A DNA stretch of 64,000 nucleotides from Erythrobacter sp047872805 (lineage in GTDB: Bacteria > Pseudomonadota > Alphaproteobacteria > Sphingomonadales > Sphingomonadaceae). Every line of letters starts with the position of its first letter. Position 1 is the first letter of the stretch. Where the stretch lies: contig NZ_JBLQUK010000006.1 of NCBI RefSeq assembly GCF_047872805.1, positions 62,001-126,000 on the forward strand, written 5' to 3'. Below are positions 1 through 8,006 of the stretch, piece by piece. The notes below the pieces were generated by a model that had not been told where the DNA came from, searched no databases, and was given only the letters and a program-made list of their open reading frames with translations. Position numbers and translations under genes: made by a program.

Positions 1-1264
1 CGCCCGACACGGTGCCTGCTGGAAACCCGGCAAACAAAGCATCGAGTGCGTCTTTATCTTCGGCGAGGCGGCCCACCACATTCGATACGATGTGCATCAC
101 ATGGCTATAGCGTTCGATAGTGAAGCTGTCTGTGACCTCCACGCTGTCGCGCGCCGCCACCCGGCCAACATCGTTGCGGCCCAGATCGAGCAGCATCAGA
201 TGCTCAGCGCGCTCTTTGGGGTCGGCCAGCAGGCTGGCTTCGTTGGCGTCGTCTTCCGCGCGATTTGCCCCGCGCGGCCGGGTTCCCGCGATCGGGCGGA
301 TCGTGACCTCGCCGTCCCTGACCCGCACGAGAATTTCGGGTGAGGAGCCGACGATGGCAAATCCGGGCAGATCAAGGAGATAGAGAAACGGCGAAGGATT
401 GACCCGCCGCAGCGCTCGATACAGCGCCAGAGGGGGCAGGGTGAAGGGGCAGGTAAAGCGCTGCGCCAGCACCACCTGAAAAATGTCGCCCGCGACGATG
501 TAATCCTTCGCCTGCGCCACCATCGCCTTGTAATCATCGCCGCTCATGACCGGGATAAGCTCTGGCTCCGGGCCTTGGTGGGCGGCACCGACTTCAGGCA
601 AACGCGGCTGGGCAAGCGCGCGCAGGGTTTCATCGATCCGTTCGCCCGCGCGGGCGATGGCAACCTCGGCATCGAATGCATTCCAGATCGGCGCGATGCA
701 GAACATTTCGTCACTCAGGCCGTCAAACACAAGGATTACCGTGGGGCGGACGAACAGCATGTCGGGCAGCGCCAATGCGCTTGGCGCAGCGCGGGGGAGT
801 TTTTCGACAAGGCCGATGGTCTCATATCCGAAATAGCCAACCAGACATGCGAGCGCCGGGGGTAGAGCAGCTTCAGCTTCGGCGGACATCGCGATCCGGC
901 ACGACGCAGCAAGCGCGCGCAATTCGTTGAGCGCGTGACCCGCGCAAGGCTCAAACGCATTGCGGTCACTCTGCCAACGACGGTTGATCGCCGCTGCGCC
1001 CTCGCTCGCCCGGAACACCAGATCGGGATCAAGGCCGAGCAGGCTGTACCGCCCGCGCACTTCGCCGCCTTCAACCGATTCGAGCAGGAAGTCGCCGCGC
1101 CCCGGTTCGATCAGCGCCCGCGCTGCGCCGACCGGTGTGTCGCAATCCGCAACCACGCGCCGCCACACCAGCGCCGGTTCGCCGCGCGACAACGCTGCGG
1201 CAGCGTCCGCCGCATTCTCCAGCCCTGATAAAGCGGAGGAAGGAGTGCCAGAGAAAGGCGTCAC
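1..1264 (-). CDS. trpE: Anthranilate synthase component I (partial, runs off left edge)
   Basis: Makes anthranilate from chorismate with TrpG-derived ammonia, the first committed step of tryptophan synthesis. The frame begins at a GTG (1264-1262) with an in-frame TAA just upstream (1276-1274) and stays open to the window edge, giving about 421 codons of a usual ~500. Chorismate-binding-family signatures are readable in order: DIFQVVLAQRF, PIAGTRPRG, LLDLGRNDVGR, ERYSHVMHIVSNVVG and, at the edge, FPAGTVSG. It starts 29 bases after ppiD on the same strand and is probably co-transcribed with it, an order common in alphaproteobacteria. The product call is firm; the GTG start is the only one compatible with the upstream stop near the expected N-terminus. 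Confidence 0.93.
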   Translation of the reverse strand, partial: MTPFSGTPSSALSGLENAADAAAALSRGEPALVWRRVVADCDTPVGAARALIEPGRGDFLLESVEGGEVRGRYSLLGLDPDLVFRASEGAAAINRRWQSDRNAFEPCAGHALNELRALAASCRIAMSAEAEAALPPALACLVGYFGYETIGLVEKLPRAAPSALALPDMLFVRPTVILVFDGLSDEMFCIAPIWNAFDAEVAIARAGERIDETLRALAQPRLPEVGAAHQGPEPELIPVMSGDDYKAMVAQAKDYIVAGDIFQVVLAQRFTCPFTLPPLALYRALRRVNPSPFLYLLDLPGFAIVGSSPEILVRVRDGEVTIRPIAGTRPRGANRAEDDANEASLLADPKERAEHLMLLDLGRNDVGRVAARDSVEVTDSFTIERYSHVMHIVSNVVGRLAEDKDALDALFAGFPAGTVSG

Positions 1265-1293
1265 GCTTCGATATTAGCTGACGAGCGCGCCAT

Positions 1294-3231
1294 TCAGCTT
1301 TCGCCCGCCAAAGCCTTGCGCAGGGTTTCGATGGCCTCGGCATTGCGCTCCACGCCGACTTCCTCGCGGATGGCGCGGGCCAGCTGAGCGTTGTATTCCC
1401 CCACCAATGCCGGTGCGAGCTGTTCGCGGGTTTGCGCCAGCAATACTTCATTGCCTTCAATCGGGTCGGTTTCGATCTTGTCGAGATCAACCACATACCA
1501 GCCGATATTGTTCGCATCCTCGAGCACTTTGGTCGAACCGCGAGCCATTGAGAACAGCAGCACCAGCGGCGGGGGGATGCGCCGATCCTGTGCTGACAAC
1601 AGCTCTGACCGGCGCAGGCTTATATCCTCGATCTGGTTCAGCGCGGCATTCTCTTCGCGCATGGCGTCGCGCATGCTCTTGCCGCCGCGCACTGCCGCAA
1701 GCACACGCTTGGCAGCTTGACCGGCGAGTTTGTTACCTTCGAACCGGCGCCAATCGCGGGTCACCGCGTCGCGCACCTGCGCCAAAGGCGGCGCGGCGCT
1801 TTCAGTGACGTCGGACACGTCAAAGATCAGGAATTGCACGCCTGGCACCAATTCGGCGAGCTGCGGTTCGCTTTCGTCCATCTGGAACGCGGTGTCGAGG
1901 ATCGGGCGCAGGCCCGGATTGATCCCTTGCTGCAAATCGCCAAACACCTGGCCATCGGCCATGACATTGGTGACGACATTGATTTCCAAACCGAATTCGG
2001 TCGCCACATCGGTCAGCGAAGTGCCCGAATCGACCTGCTCCTCAATCCTGGCGCTAAGGTCGATCAGTGCCCCGGCGAGCGCTTCTTCCTGCAATTGCTG
2101 GACAATCTCGTCGCGCACCTGCGCCAGGCTGCGGGCGGGCGTGCGCTCAATGTCGTCAACCCGCGCGACATACCATCCCAGCGTTGATCGGGCCGGTTCG
2201 GCGATCGCGCCTTCTTCTGTTGCGAAGATGTTTTCAGTCATGGCGAAACTGGTCGCGGTGGCCATCGCCTCGCGGTCGCGCAGGTCACCCGACGACACCT
2301 GAAATCCCGCTTCTTGCGCCGCCGTTTCGAGCGAGGTGCCCCCGCGAATTCGGGCAACGAGTGCGCGCGCACCCTGTTCGGTGGGCACGACAAACGAACT
2401 GATCGCCCGGCGCTCCGATGCACCATATTGGTCCGCATTCTCGGTAAAGCGCGCTGCAATCTGTTCATCGCTGGGGTTTACGTCGGCGTCGACATCATCC
2501 GCGCCAAATGCGGCAAAGCGGATCGTGCGGCGTTCAGGTTCGATGTAATCGGTGCGGTTGTCGCGGTAATAGCTGCTTAGCTGCTCATCGCTCGGATCGC
2601 GGGTGGGAGCATAGGTCTGGCTGGTCACCAGACCGATCTGGCCTTCGCGCCGTTCCAGCACCAATGCCGCATATTGGCGCGCAGCGGCCTCGGGCATTTG
2701 CGGCGCGGCAAAGGCCGGGCGCAACAGTTGCTGCGCGAGCAGGCCGTCGCCAATATCCTTGCGCAGGATCGTATCGGTGATCCCCTGACGGCGCAGCGCC
2801 GCGAGATAAGTGGCTTGGTCAAAATCGCCCGTGAGATTGCGGAACGCAGAGATTTTCAGGATTTCGCTGTTGATCAGATTGTCGCCCGCGCGCAGCCCAT
2901 ATTGCTGTGCGAAAATACCCACGGCATAACGATCAATCAGCAGGTCCAACTCCCCTTCGAGCCCGCCGCCTGCGACGAATCGCGGCATGGTGATAGTCGG
3001 GTCCTGATCGCGGGCGCGGGTCAGCGCATTGTTCATCGCGCCGGTCATTTCGATGCTGGTGATGGCATCATCACCGACCACGGCGATCTTGTCATCGCCG
3101 GTCAGTCCGCCAAAAGTGCTCGAACCGCTGATGTCGCTGGCGGCAAACGCCAAGGCCACGATAATGAGAAAGCCGATAAAGATCGGCAGGCCGATTTTCG
3201 ACTGAAAGAAATTGCGGAACATCGAAATCAT
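1294..3231 (-). CDS. ppiD: PpiD/SurA-like membrane-anchored peptidyl-prolyl isomerase
   Basis: 645 residues. A short basic N-terminus is followed by one membrane segment (about residues 14-32), after which the protein should sit in the periplasm. The middle resembles SurA-N/PpiC chaperones, with an isomerase-like region roughly at residues 250-380. As in other PpiD proteins the parvulin active site is not clearly recognisable, so it may act as a folding chaperone for outer-membrane proteins more than as an isomerase. It is transcribed away from tpiA, with about 270 bases between their starts, and leads into trpE. PpiD is the best fit by architecture (TM anchor plus SurA-N-like plus PpiC); the exact subfamily is inferred. 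Confidence 0.85.
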   Translation of the reverse strand: MISMFRNFFQSKIGLPIFIGFLIIVALAFAASDISGSSTFGGLTGDDKIAVVGDDAITSIEMTGAMNNALTRARDQDPTITMPRFVAGGGLEGELDLLIDRYAVGIFAQQYGLRAGDNLINSEILKISAFRNLTGDFDQATYLAALRRQGITDTILRKDIGDGLLAQQLLRPAFAAPQMPEAAARQYAALVLERREGQIGLVTSQTYAPTRDPSDEQLSSYYRDNRTDYIEPERRTIRFAAFGADDVDADVNPSDEQIAARFTENADQYGASERRAISSFVVPTEQGARALVARIRGGTSLETAAQEAGFQVSSGDLRDREAMATATSFAMTENIFATEEGAIAEPARSTLGWYVARVDDIERTPARSLAQVRDEIVQQLQEEALAGALIDLSARIEEQVDSGTSLTDVATEFGLEINVVTNVMADGQVFGDLQQGINPGLRPILDTAFQMDESEPQLAELVPGVQFLIFDVSDVTESAAPPLAQVRDAVTRDWRRFEGNKLAGQAAKRVLAAVRGGKSMRDAMREENAALNQIEDISLRRSELLSAQDRRIPPPLVLLFSMARGSTKVLEDANNIGWYVVDLDKIETDPIEGNEVLLAQTREQLAPALVGEYNAQLARAIREEVGVERNAEAIETLRKALAGES

Positions 3232-3506
3232 TTGAGGCTCTTCCCGGTCTTCGTCGTCTGGCGTTGTGGTTGCGGCCCGTTACTGGCGCGCTGGATCTGT
3301 ATTATCCCGGCTGAAATCTGCGAGTCTGGCGGTATTGTGACGCGCAAGTCGGGCCGGTGCAGCGCTTTATCGGCCCTGCGCCTTCGCGGCAACAGGTTGG
3401 CGCAGCTTTTGACTAAAACTCATGTCTCGGCTAGCGGACGCGGCCCCTCGATCCTAAATCGAGGCTTCAGAATCATAACAAAGCTCTCTCTTTTCAGGAA
3501 ATCGTG

Positions 3507-4271
3507 ATGTCATCGCGGCCCTATATCGTTGGAAACTGGAAAATGCACGGCACCCGCGCCATGCTTTCCGAAGCGCGCGCAATCGACCGCGCGGCGCAGC
3601 GTCATATGAAAGTCGAGGTGGCGATTGCGCCGCCCTATACCCTCATCCACCCGGTCCACCGTGAGGCGGAGCAGATTGCGGTGGGCGCGCAGGATTGCCA
3701 TGAGCAAGAGGGCGGGGCCTTCACCGGCGAAATTTCTGCAGCGATGATCGCCGATGCGGGCGCGAAATTCGTGATTCTGGGTCATAGCGAGCGCCGGACG
3801 CATCACGGGGAAAGCGACGCGCTGGTGCGGGCCAAGGCCGATGCGGCGCTGGCTGCGGGCCTGCGGGTCATCATGTGCTGCGGTGAGAGCGCGAAAACTC
3901 GTGAAATGGGCCGCGCTGTGGCTTTTGTCAAAAAACAGCTCAAAGCCTCGCTACCACCGCAAATCGAATCGGCGGCGGAAAAGCTGTCGGTTGCCTATGA
4001 ACCTATCTGGGCGGTGGGCACCGGCAATGCCGCGACGCCGGACAACATTGCCGAAATGCACGGGGTGATCCGGGCCTTGTTGGTGTCGCTTTACGGAGAA
4101 GAGCAGGGTGCCAAGGTCCGCATCCTCTATGGCGGTTCGGTAACGCCCGGAAATGCAGCGGAAATCCTGAGCGTTGACGGGGTAGATGGTGCGTTGGTCG
4201 GCGGGGCGAGTCTGACGGCGGACAGCTTCATGGGCATCGCTCTTGCGGCGACGGAGGCGGACGATAGTTGA
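3507..4271 (+). CDS. tpiA: Triosephosphate isomerase
   Basis: Interconverts dihydroxyacetone phosphate and glyceraldehyde 3-phosphate in glycolysis and gluconeogenesis; cytosolic. 254 residues, the normal length. Catalytic residues are visible: K12 in GNWKMHG, H93 in LGHSERR and E165 in YEPIWAVGTG, with phosphate-gripping loops GGSVTPGNA and LVGGASL near the C-terminus. The ATG at 3507 is preferred to the GTG three bases upstream because the ribosome site AGGAA (3496-3500) then lies six bases away. It is divergent from ppiD and is followed, after about 150 bases, by secG, the usual sphingomonad order tpiA-secG-pyrG. Confidence 0.97.
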   Translation: MSSRPYIVGNWKMHGTRAMLSEARAIDRAAQRHMKVEVAIAPPYTLIHPVHREAEQIAVGAQDCHEQEGGAFTGEISAAMIADAGAKFVILGHSERRTHHGESDALVRAKADAALAAGLRVIMCCGESAKTREMGRAVAFVKKQLKASLPPQIESAAEKLSVAYEPIWAVGTGNAATPDNIAEMHGVIRALLVSLYGEEQGAKVRILYGGSVTPGNAAEILSVDGVDGALVGGASLTADSFMGIALAATEADDS

Positions 4272-4421
4272 TTGCTGGCGGAGCGCAGCGGCCCTGTCGC
4301 AGCACAATGGGATATGGCACCCGGTCCGGGGCGTGTTTTCCAAGAAGTCTGCCACACCGCTTGCCGTTGCGCCTGCGCATCCCTAAGTGCGCTGCAATCC
4401 TTTCTAGCTTAGAAGAAACCC

Positions 4422-4859
4422 ATGTCGCTGTTTATCATCCTTACCGTAATACAGGCCATCGTGGCCGCTGCGCTGGTCGGCGTTGTTCTGATGCAACGTT
4501 CCGAAGGCGGGGGCCTTGGCATTGGCGGCAATCCTTCGGGCGCGCTGGGCGCGCGCGGAGCTGCGGATTTCCTGACCCGTTCAACCCGCTGGCTGGCGGT
4601 GGCATTCGTTGGGTTGTCGATCGTCCTTGCCGCATTTGCAGTGGCCGAATCGCGGGTCGAAGTGTCATCGGACCTTGACCGTGACGTTTCGGTCCCCGGT
4701 GCTGGCGATCTGCTGGGCGAACCTGCCGGCGGACCTGCTGAAGCTTCTGCGGGAACGGCACCGGCAGGCAGCGCGGCGACAGCCGATGATCTGCTGGGCG
4801 AACCGGCGGGCGCGGTCGAAGCTCCGGCGGCGGCAGGCGAAGACCCGCGCGCCGAATAA
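4422..4859 (+). CDS. secG: Preprotein translocase subunit SecG, with long repeat-bearing tail
   Basis: Small subunit of the SecYEG channel in the inner membrane. 145 residues with two membrane segments (about 3-24 and 56-76) joined by the conserved glycine-rich cytoplasmic loop containing MQRSEGGGLGIGG and the FLTRST motif. The C-terminal tail after residue 77 is an Ala/Pro/Gly/Glu-rich stretch in which DLLGEPAG occurs twice (96-103 and 123-130). Alphaproteobacterial SecG often has such a low-complexity extension; the exact octapeptide repeat is a local oddity. It precedes pyrG by about 100 bases. Confidence 0.93.
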   Translation: MSLFIILTVIQAIVAAALVGVVLMQRSEGGGLGIGGNPSGALGARGAADFLTRSTRWLAVAFVGLSIVLAAFAVAESRVEVSSDLDRDVSVPGAGDLLGEPAGGPAEASAGTAPAGSAATADDLLGEPAGAVEAPAAAGEDPRAE

Positions 4860-4963
4860 GCGGCGCGAACCTTACCCTTATTGCAGATGCTTGTGGATTG
4901 CGGGCCAAGCCCGGTGCAATTCGCTTGCCCCGAATCCATTCAAACGCTTAAGGCTCGGCTCCC

Positions 4964-6601
4964 ATGGCGCGGTACATATTTATCACCGGCGGCGTGGTCT
5001 CCTCGCTCGGCAAAGGTCTCATGGCGGCAAGCCTTGCCGCGTTGCTTCAGGCTCGCGGTTACAAGGTCCGCATCCGCAAATTCGACCCCTATCTCAACGT
5101 CGATCCGGGCACGATGAGCCCGTATCAGCACGGTGAGGTCTATGTCACCGATGACGGGGCAGAAACTGACCTTGATCTGGGGCATTACGAACGCTTCACC
5201 GGCGTCTCCGCGCGGCAGAGCGACAACATCACCTCGGGCCGGGTTTACCGCGATATCATCGCCCGCGAACGGCGCGGCGATTACCTTGGCGCTACGGTGC
5301 AGGTCATCCCGCATGTGACCGATGCGATCAAGGAGTTTGCGCTCGCCGATCAGGACGATCACGATTTCATTCTGTGCGAAATTGGCGGCACCGTTGGCGA
5401 TATTGAGTCGCTGCCATTCATGGAAGCGATCCGGCAGCTGCGCAATGAACTGGAACCGCTGCAAACGCTCAGCGTCCACGTCACGCTGGTGCCCTATATT
5501 GCCGCGGCGGGCGAATTGAAGACCAAACCAACGCAGCATTCGGTGCGCGAACTCGCCAGTTTGGGGATAAAGCCGGACGTCTTGCTGTGCCGCGCCGAAC
5601 ATCCGATCCCGGAGACCGAGCGCCGCAAGATCGCCAATTTCTGCAACGTTCGTATGGAGGCGGTGATCCCCGCGCTTGATGCGCCGTCAATCTATTCGGT
5701 GCCGCTGCAATATCACCGCGAAGGGCTTGATGCCGAAGTGCTGCGCGGTTTTGGCATCACCGATGCGCCAGCGCCTGACCTGTCGGCGTGGGACGATGTG
5801 ACCGATCGCTATTTCAATCCCGAAGGCGAAGTGACGATTGGTGTTGTGGGTAAATATGTCGGCCTGCCCGACGCCTACAAAAGCCTCAACGAAGCGTTGA
5901 TCCACGGCGGGCTCGCCAACCGGGTCAAGGTCAACATCAAATGGATCGACGCCGAAATCTTCGAAGGCGAGGATGAAAGCGAGATCGTGTCCGCGCTGGA
6001 ACCGATGCACGGTATTCTGGTGCCCGGCGGTTTTGGCGAGAGGGGCAGCGAAGGCAAGATTTCCAGCGTCCGCTTTGCCCGCGAACGCAAGGTGCCGTTT
6101 TTCGGCATCTGTCTGGGCATGCAGATGGCCTGTATCGAAGGCGCGCGCGAAGCTGGTTTCACAGATGCATCCTCCACCGAATTCGGGTCCACGCAGCAGC
6201 CCGTGGTTGGCATCATCAGCGAATGGATGAGCGAAGAGGGACTGCAACAGCGCCAGGAGGGCGGCGATCTGGGCGGCACAATGCGGCTCGGTGCCTATGA
6301 GGCAAAGCTGGCTGGCAACAGCCACACTGCGCGCATGTATGGCGGTGCGGAGGTGATTTCGGAACGACACCGCCACCGTTACGAAGTCAACAGCGCCTTT
6401 ATCGCTCCGCTGGAGCAACAGGGTCTGGTGTTTTCGGGTATGTCCCCTGATGGCCTGTTACCTGAAATTGTCGAACGTCCGGACCATCCATGGTTTGTCG
6501 GGGTGCAGTTCCACCCTGAGCTGAAATCACGGCCGTTTGATCCGCATCCATTGTTTGCGGGCTTCATCGCTGCGGCGCGGGATCAATCCCGACTGGTCTA
6601 A
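4964..6601 (+). CDS. pyrG: CTP synthase (glutamine-hydrolysing)
   Basis: Amidates UTP to CTP using ATP and glutamine. 545 residues, full family length. The N-terminal synthetase domain opens with YIFITGGVVSSLGKGL and includes KFDPYLNVDPGTMSP. The C-terminal class I glutamine amidotransferase domain carries nucleophile C383 in GICLGMQMA and the pair H517/E519 in VQFHPEL. The start is ATG in GGCTCCCATGGCG with no strong ribosome site. No terminator follows immediately; the nearest T-tailed hairpin is about 370 bases downstream at the end of the structured stretch described separately. Confidence 0.98.
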   Translation: MARYIFITGGVVSSLGKGLMAASLAALLQARGYKVRIRKFDPYLNVDPGTMSPYQHGEVYVTDDGAETDLDLGHYERFTGVSARQSDNITSGRVYRDIIARERRGDYLGATVQVIPHVTDAIKEFALADQDDHDFILCEIGGTVGDIESLPFMEAIRQLRNELEPLQTLSVHVTLVPYIAAAGELKTKPTQHSVRELASLGIKPDVLLCRAEHPIPETERRKIANFCNVRMEAVIPALDAPSIYSVPLQYHREGLDAEVLRGFGITDAPAPDLSAWDDVTDRYFNPEGEVTIGVVGKYVGLPDAYKSLNEALIHGGLANRVKVNIKWIDAEIFEGEDESEIVSALEPMHGILVPGGFGERGSEGKISSVRFARERKVPFFGICLGMQMACIEGAREAGFTDASSTEFGSTQQPVVGIISEWMSEEGLQQRQEGGDLGGTMRLGAYEAKLAGNSHTARMYGGAEVISERHRHRYEVNSAFIAPLEQQGLVFSGMSPDGLLPEIVERPDHPWFVGVQFHPELKSRPFDPHPLFAGFIAAARDQSRLV

Positions 6602-6753
6602 TGTTCGCGCTCGATTCGTTGGCAGGGACCGCGACGGTGGGATCCTGTGACGGCTGCACTTCCGCATACCATCAGATCTGGTGGATTATGCGATGTTATC
6701 TGTCGTGTTTTTACAAAGCTGTGAAATTCCCCTTGCATCATCGGGGCATAGGG

Positions 6754-7004
6754 CCTTACCCCTCTACCCCTACAGGTTTTCGTAAGGGCAGGGGGCTAAC
6801 AATTAAGCCGCTTTCGAAGACCGGTCAGGGGTTGATAAAGATCATATCGGGTTTCGCAGCCGCCGAAAAACATTCGGCATTCAATGCTTTGCTGCACCGA
6901 ACTCGAACCGGAGTTGACCGTCTTCTGCGACCCGGACGGTCAGGGCTGGACGAGGCGACTTTCGAGTCGCGGGGGCAGGTTCGAAAGAACCGCCCCCATT
7001 TTTT
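6754..7004 (+). ncRNA. Candidate structured non-coding RNA or complex pyrG 3' region
   Basis: Seen directly: six perfect stems in succession on the plus strand. CCTTAC/GTAAGG (6754-6787, C-rich loop), GCCGAA/TTCGGC (6862-6878), AACTC/GAGTT (6900-6915), GACCGTC/GACGGTC (6916-6941), GCGACT/AGTCGC around a TTCG loop (6955-6970) and a final GC-rich hairpin (6971-6997) followed by six T. The last five lie nearly end to end. I find no hallmark of tmRNA, RNase P RNA, SRP RNA or 6S RNA. It could be an independent small RNA or a processed 3' UTR of pyrG; the 5' end is not determined and no clear promoter was found. Confidence 0.45.
6971..7004 (+). terminator. Rho-independent terminator
   Basis: Stem GGGGGC-A-GGTTC / GAACC-G-CCCCC closed by a GAAA loop, then ATTTTTT at 6998-7004. 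The T run is on the plus strand only, so it ends transcription coming from pyrG or from the structured RNA candidate, and does not serve hsp20, which converges from the other side. Confidence 0.88.
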
Positions 7005-7074
7005 GTCATGGATGTCGATGATTTGGCGCAGGAGCCATTGCCCCTGCGCCGTAACTATAATCAAGTCGCCGTAA

Positions 7075-7554
7075 TCAGGCGGCGTCTGCTTCTTTCTCGC
7101 CGCGCGAATCCGGCACTGCGGTCAGTGTCGCTGCGCCGTTCACCGAGATCTTTTTCGGCTTCATCGCCTCTGGCACTTCGCGCACCAGATCGATTACCAG
7201 CAGACCATCAGCCAGATCGGCGTTTTCGACGCGGACATAATCGGCTAGCTCGAACCGCCGTTCAAACCCGCGATTGGCGATGCCGACATGCAGCAATTCG
7301 GCGCCGTCGTCAGCCTCTTCGCGCTTCTTGCCCTGCACGGTGAGTAGGTTGGCCTGCGCCGTAATCTCGATATCGTGCGGGCGGAAACCGGCCACCGCAA
7401 GCGTGATGCGGTAATTGTCTTCGCCGCTTTTCGAAATGTTGAAGGGGGGATAATTGTCGCCCGAACTGGCGCGGGCCTGACTTTCGAGCATGTCAAACAG
7501 CCGGTCAAACCCGACTGTGCTGCGGCGATAGGGGGTAAAATCAAGACGTGACAT
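7075..7554 (-). CDS. hsp20: Small heat-shock protein, Hsp20/IbpA family
   Basis: ATP-independent holdase that binds unfolding proteins in the cytoplasm. 159 residues: an N-terminal arm opening SRLDFTPYRRSTVGFDRLF, typical of the class A rhizobial/IbpA-type proteins, an alpha-crystallin domain from about residue 36 (YPPFNISKSGEDNYRITLAVAGF) to about 132, and an Ala/Glu-rich tail. The class-typical PKKISVN after the domain supplies the I-x-I/V-like anchor region. Its mRNA leader folds as a ROSE-type thermometer and is preceded by a heat-shock sigma-factor promoter, so control is at both transcription and translation. Divergent from grxC, convergent with the pyrG-side terminator. Confidence 0.95.
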   Translation of the reverse strand: MSRLDFTPYRRSTVGFDRLFDMLESQARASSGDNYPPFNISKSGEDNYRITLAVAGFRPHDIEITAQANLLTVQGKKREEADDGAELLHVGIANRGFERRFELADYVRVENADLADGLLVIDLVREVPEAMKPKKISVNGAATLTAVPDSRGEKEADAA

Positions 7555-7668
7555 AATTCAAATCCTCCGTTTTGAGCAATTTGTATGGTCAAGCAGACCT
7601 GCATCTTGCAGCGTCCGCCCATTGCCGCCGGCGATTGTTCCCCAAAGACTGGCGGAACCCGGCGACAC
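7555..7668 (-). promoter_or_regulatory. ROSE-type RNA thermometer in the hsp20 leader
   Basis: In the minus-strand mRNA the ribosome site GGAGGA lies 10 bases before the hsp20 ATG and is sequestered in a hairpin (7583-7559): CAAATT-G-CTC pairs with GAGGATTTG, leaving one bulged G opposite the Shine-Dalgarno sequence. That bulged-G arrangement (UUGCU against AGGA) is the diagnostic ROSE core known from rhizobial and IbpA leaders. A further stem, CTGCA-AGA-TGCAG, lies just upstream (7600-7612 region). Heat melting of the weak stem would free the ribosome site. Identification rests on the pairing pattern and on the gene it precedes. Confidence 0.85.
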
Positions 7669-7672
7669 ACCC

Positions 7673-7701
7673 TAGTTAGGGCGGGCGCAAAAGCTTTCAA
7701 G
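7673..7701 (-). promoter_or_regulatory. RpoH (sigma-32) promoter of hsp20
   Basis: Minus strand: CTTGAAA (7701-7695), a 13-base spacer, then CCCTAACTA (7681-7673), close to the heat-shock consensus CTTGAAA / CCCCATNTA. Transcription would begin near 7665, giving a leader of about 110 bases that matches the length of the thermometer. The same 180-base gap also holds the grxC start on the other strand. Confidence 0.75.
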
Positions 7702-7733
7702 AGGCCTTTTCAGGCGGCCAAAAGAGATCGGAG

Positions 7734-7997
7734 ATGAACGTGCCGACTATCGACATCTACACCAAATTCACCTGTCCCTTCTGCGTCCGCGCCAAACGGC
7801 TGCTGAGTGAAAAGGGTGCGGAGTATAACGAACACGACATCACCATGGGCGGGCCAAAGCGTGATGAAATGCTCGCCCGCGCGCCGCAGGCTCGCACGGT
7901 GCCGCAGATTTTCATCGGCGATGTGCATATCGGCGGATCGGACGATCTTGCGGCGCTTGCAGCATCGGGCGAACTTGATACGCTGCTGGCGGGCTAG
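7734..7997 (+). CDS. grxC: Glutaredoxin 3
   Basis: Dithiol glutaredoxin that reduces disulfides and glutathionylated proteins with glutathione. 87 residues, one thioredoxin-fold domain. The redox motif CPFC is C14-C17; the cis-proline segment TVPQIFIG and the C-terminal GGSDDL glutathione-binding signature are present. The start follows GATCGGAG. It is the first gene of a tight group: the nitrilase gene begins nine bases after its stop and DUF1178 follows. Confidence 0.95.
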   Translation: MNVPTIDIYTKFTCPFCVRAKRLLSEKGAEYNEHDITMGGPKRDEMLARAPQARTVPQIFIGDVHIGGSDDLAALAASGELDTLLAG

Positions 7998-8006
7998 GGC
8001 GGGCAA

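Larger units (their letters stand above)
6602..7074. other. Long non-coding stretch between pyrG and hsp20
   Basis: About 470 bases without a convincing protein gene. A 157-codon frame crosses it, but its composition (mixed Trp/Cys/His runs) and lack of a ribosome site argue against coding. The first 130 bases show little apart from a CCCC/GGGG stem near 6729-6747. From about 6754 onward the plus strand is dense in inverted repeats and ends in a terminator, described as a candidate structured RNA. Confidence 0.6.

Noticed and set aside
6862..7004. Identification of the hairpin series as tmRNA, RNase P RNA, SRP RNA or 6S RNA
   Set aside because: None of the conserved segments (SRP GGAA-loop helix, RNase P core, tag-peptide frame, 6S long bubble) could be found.
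6601..7074. 157-codon frame after pyrG
   Set aside because: No ribosome site, unusual residue composition, and it crosses the hairpin series and the terminator.
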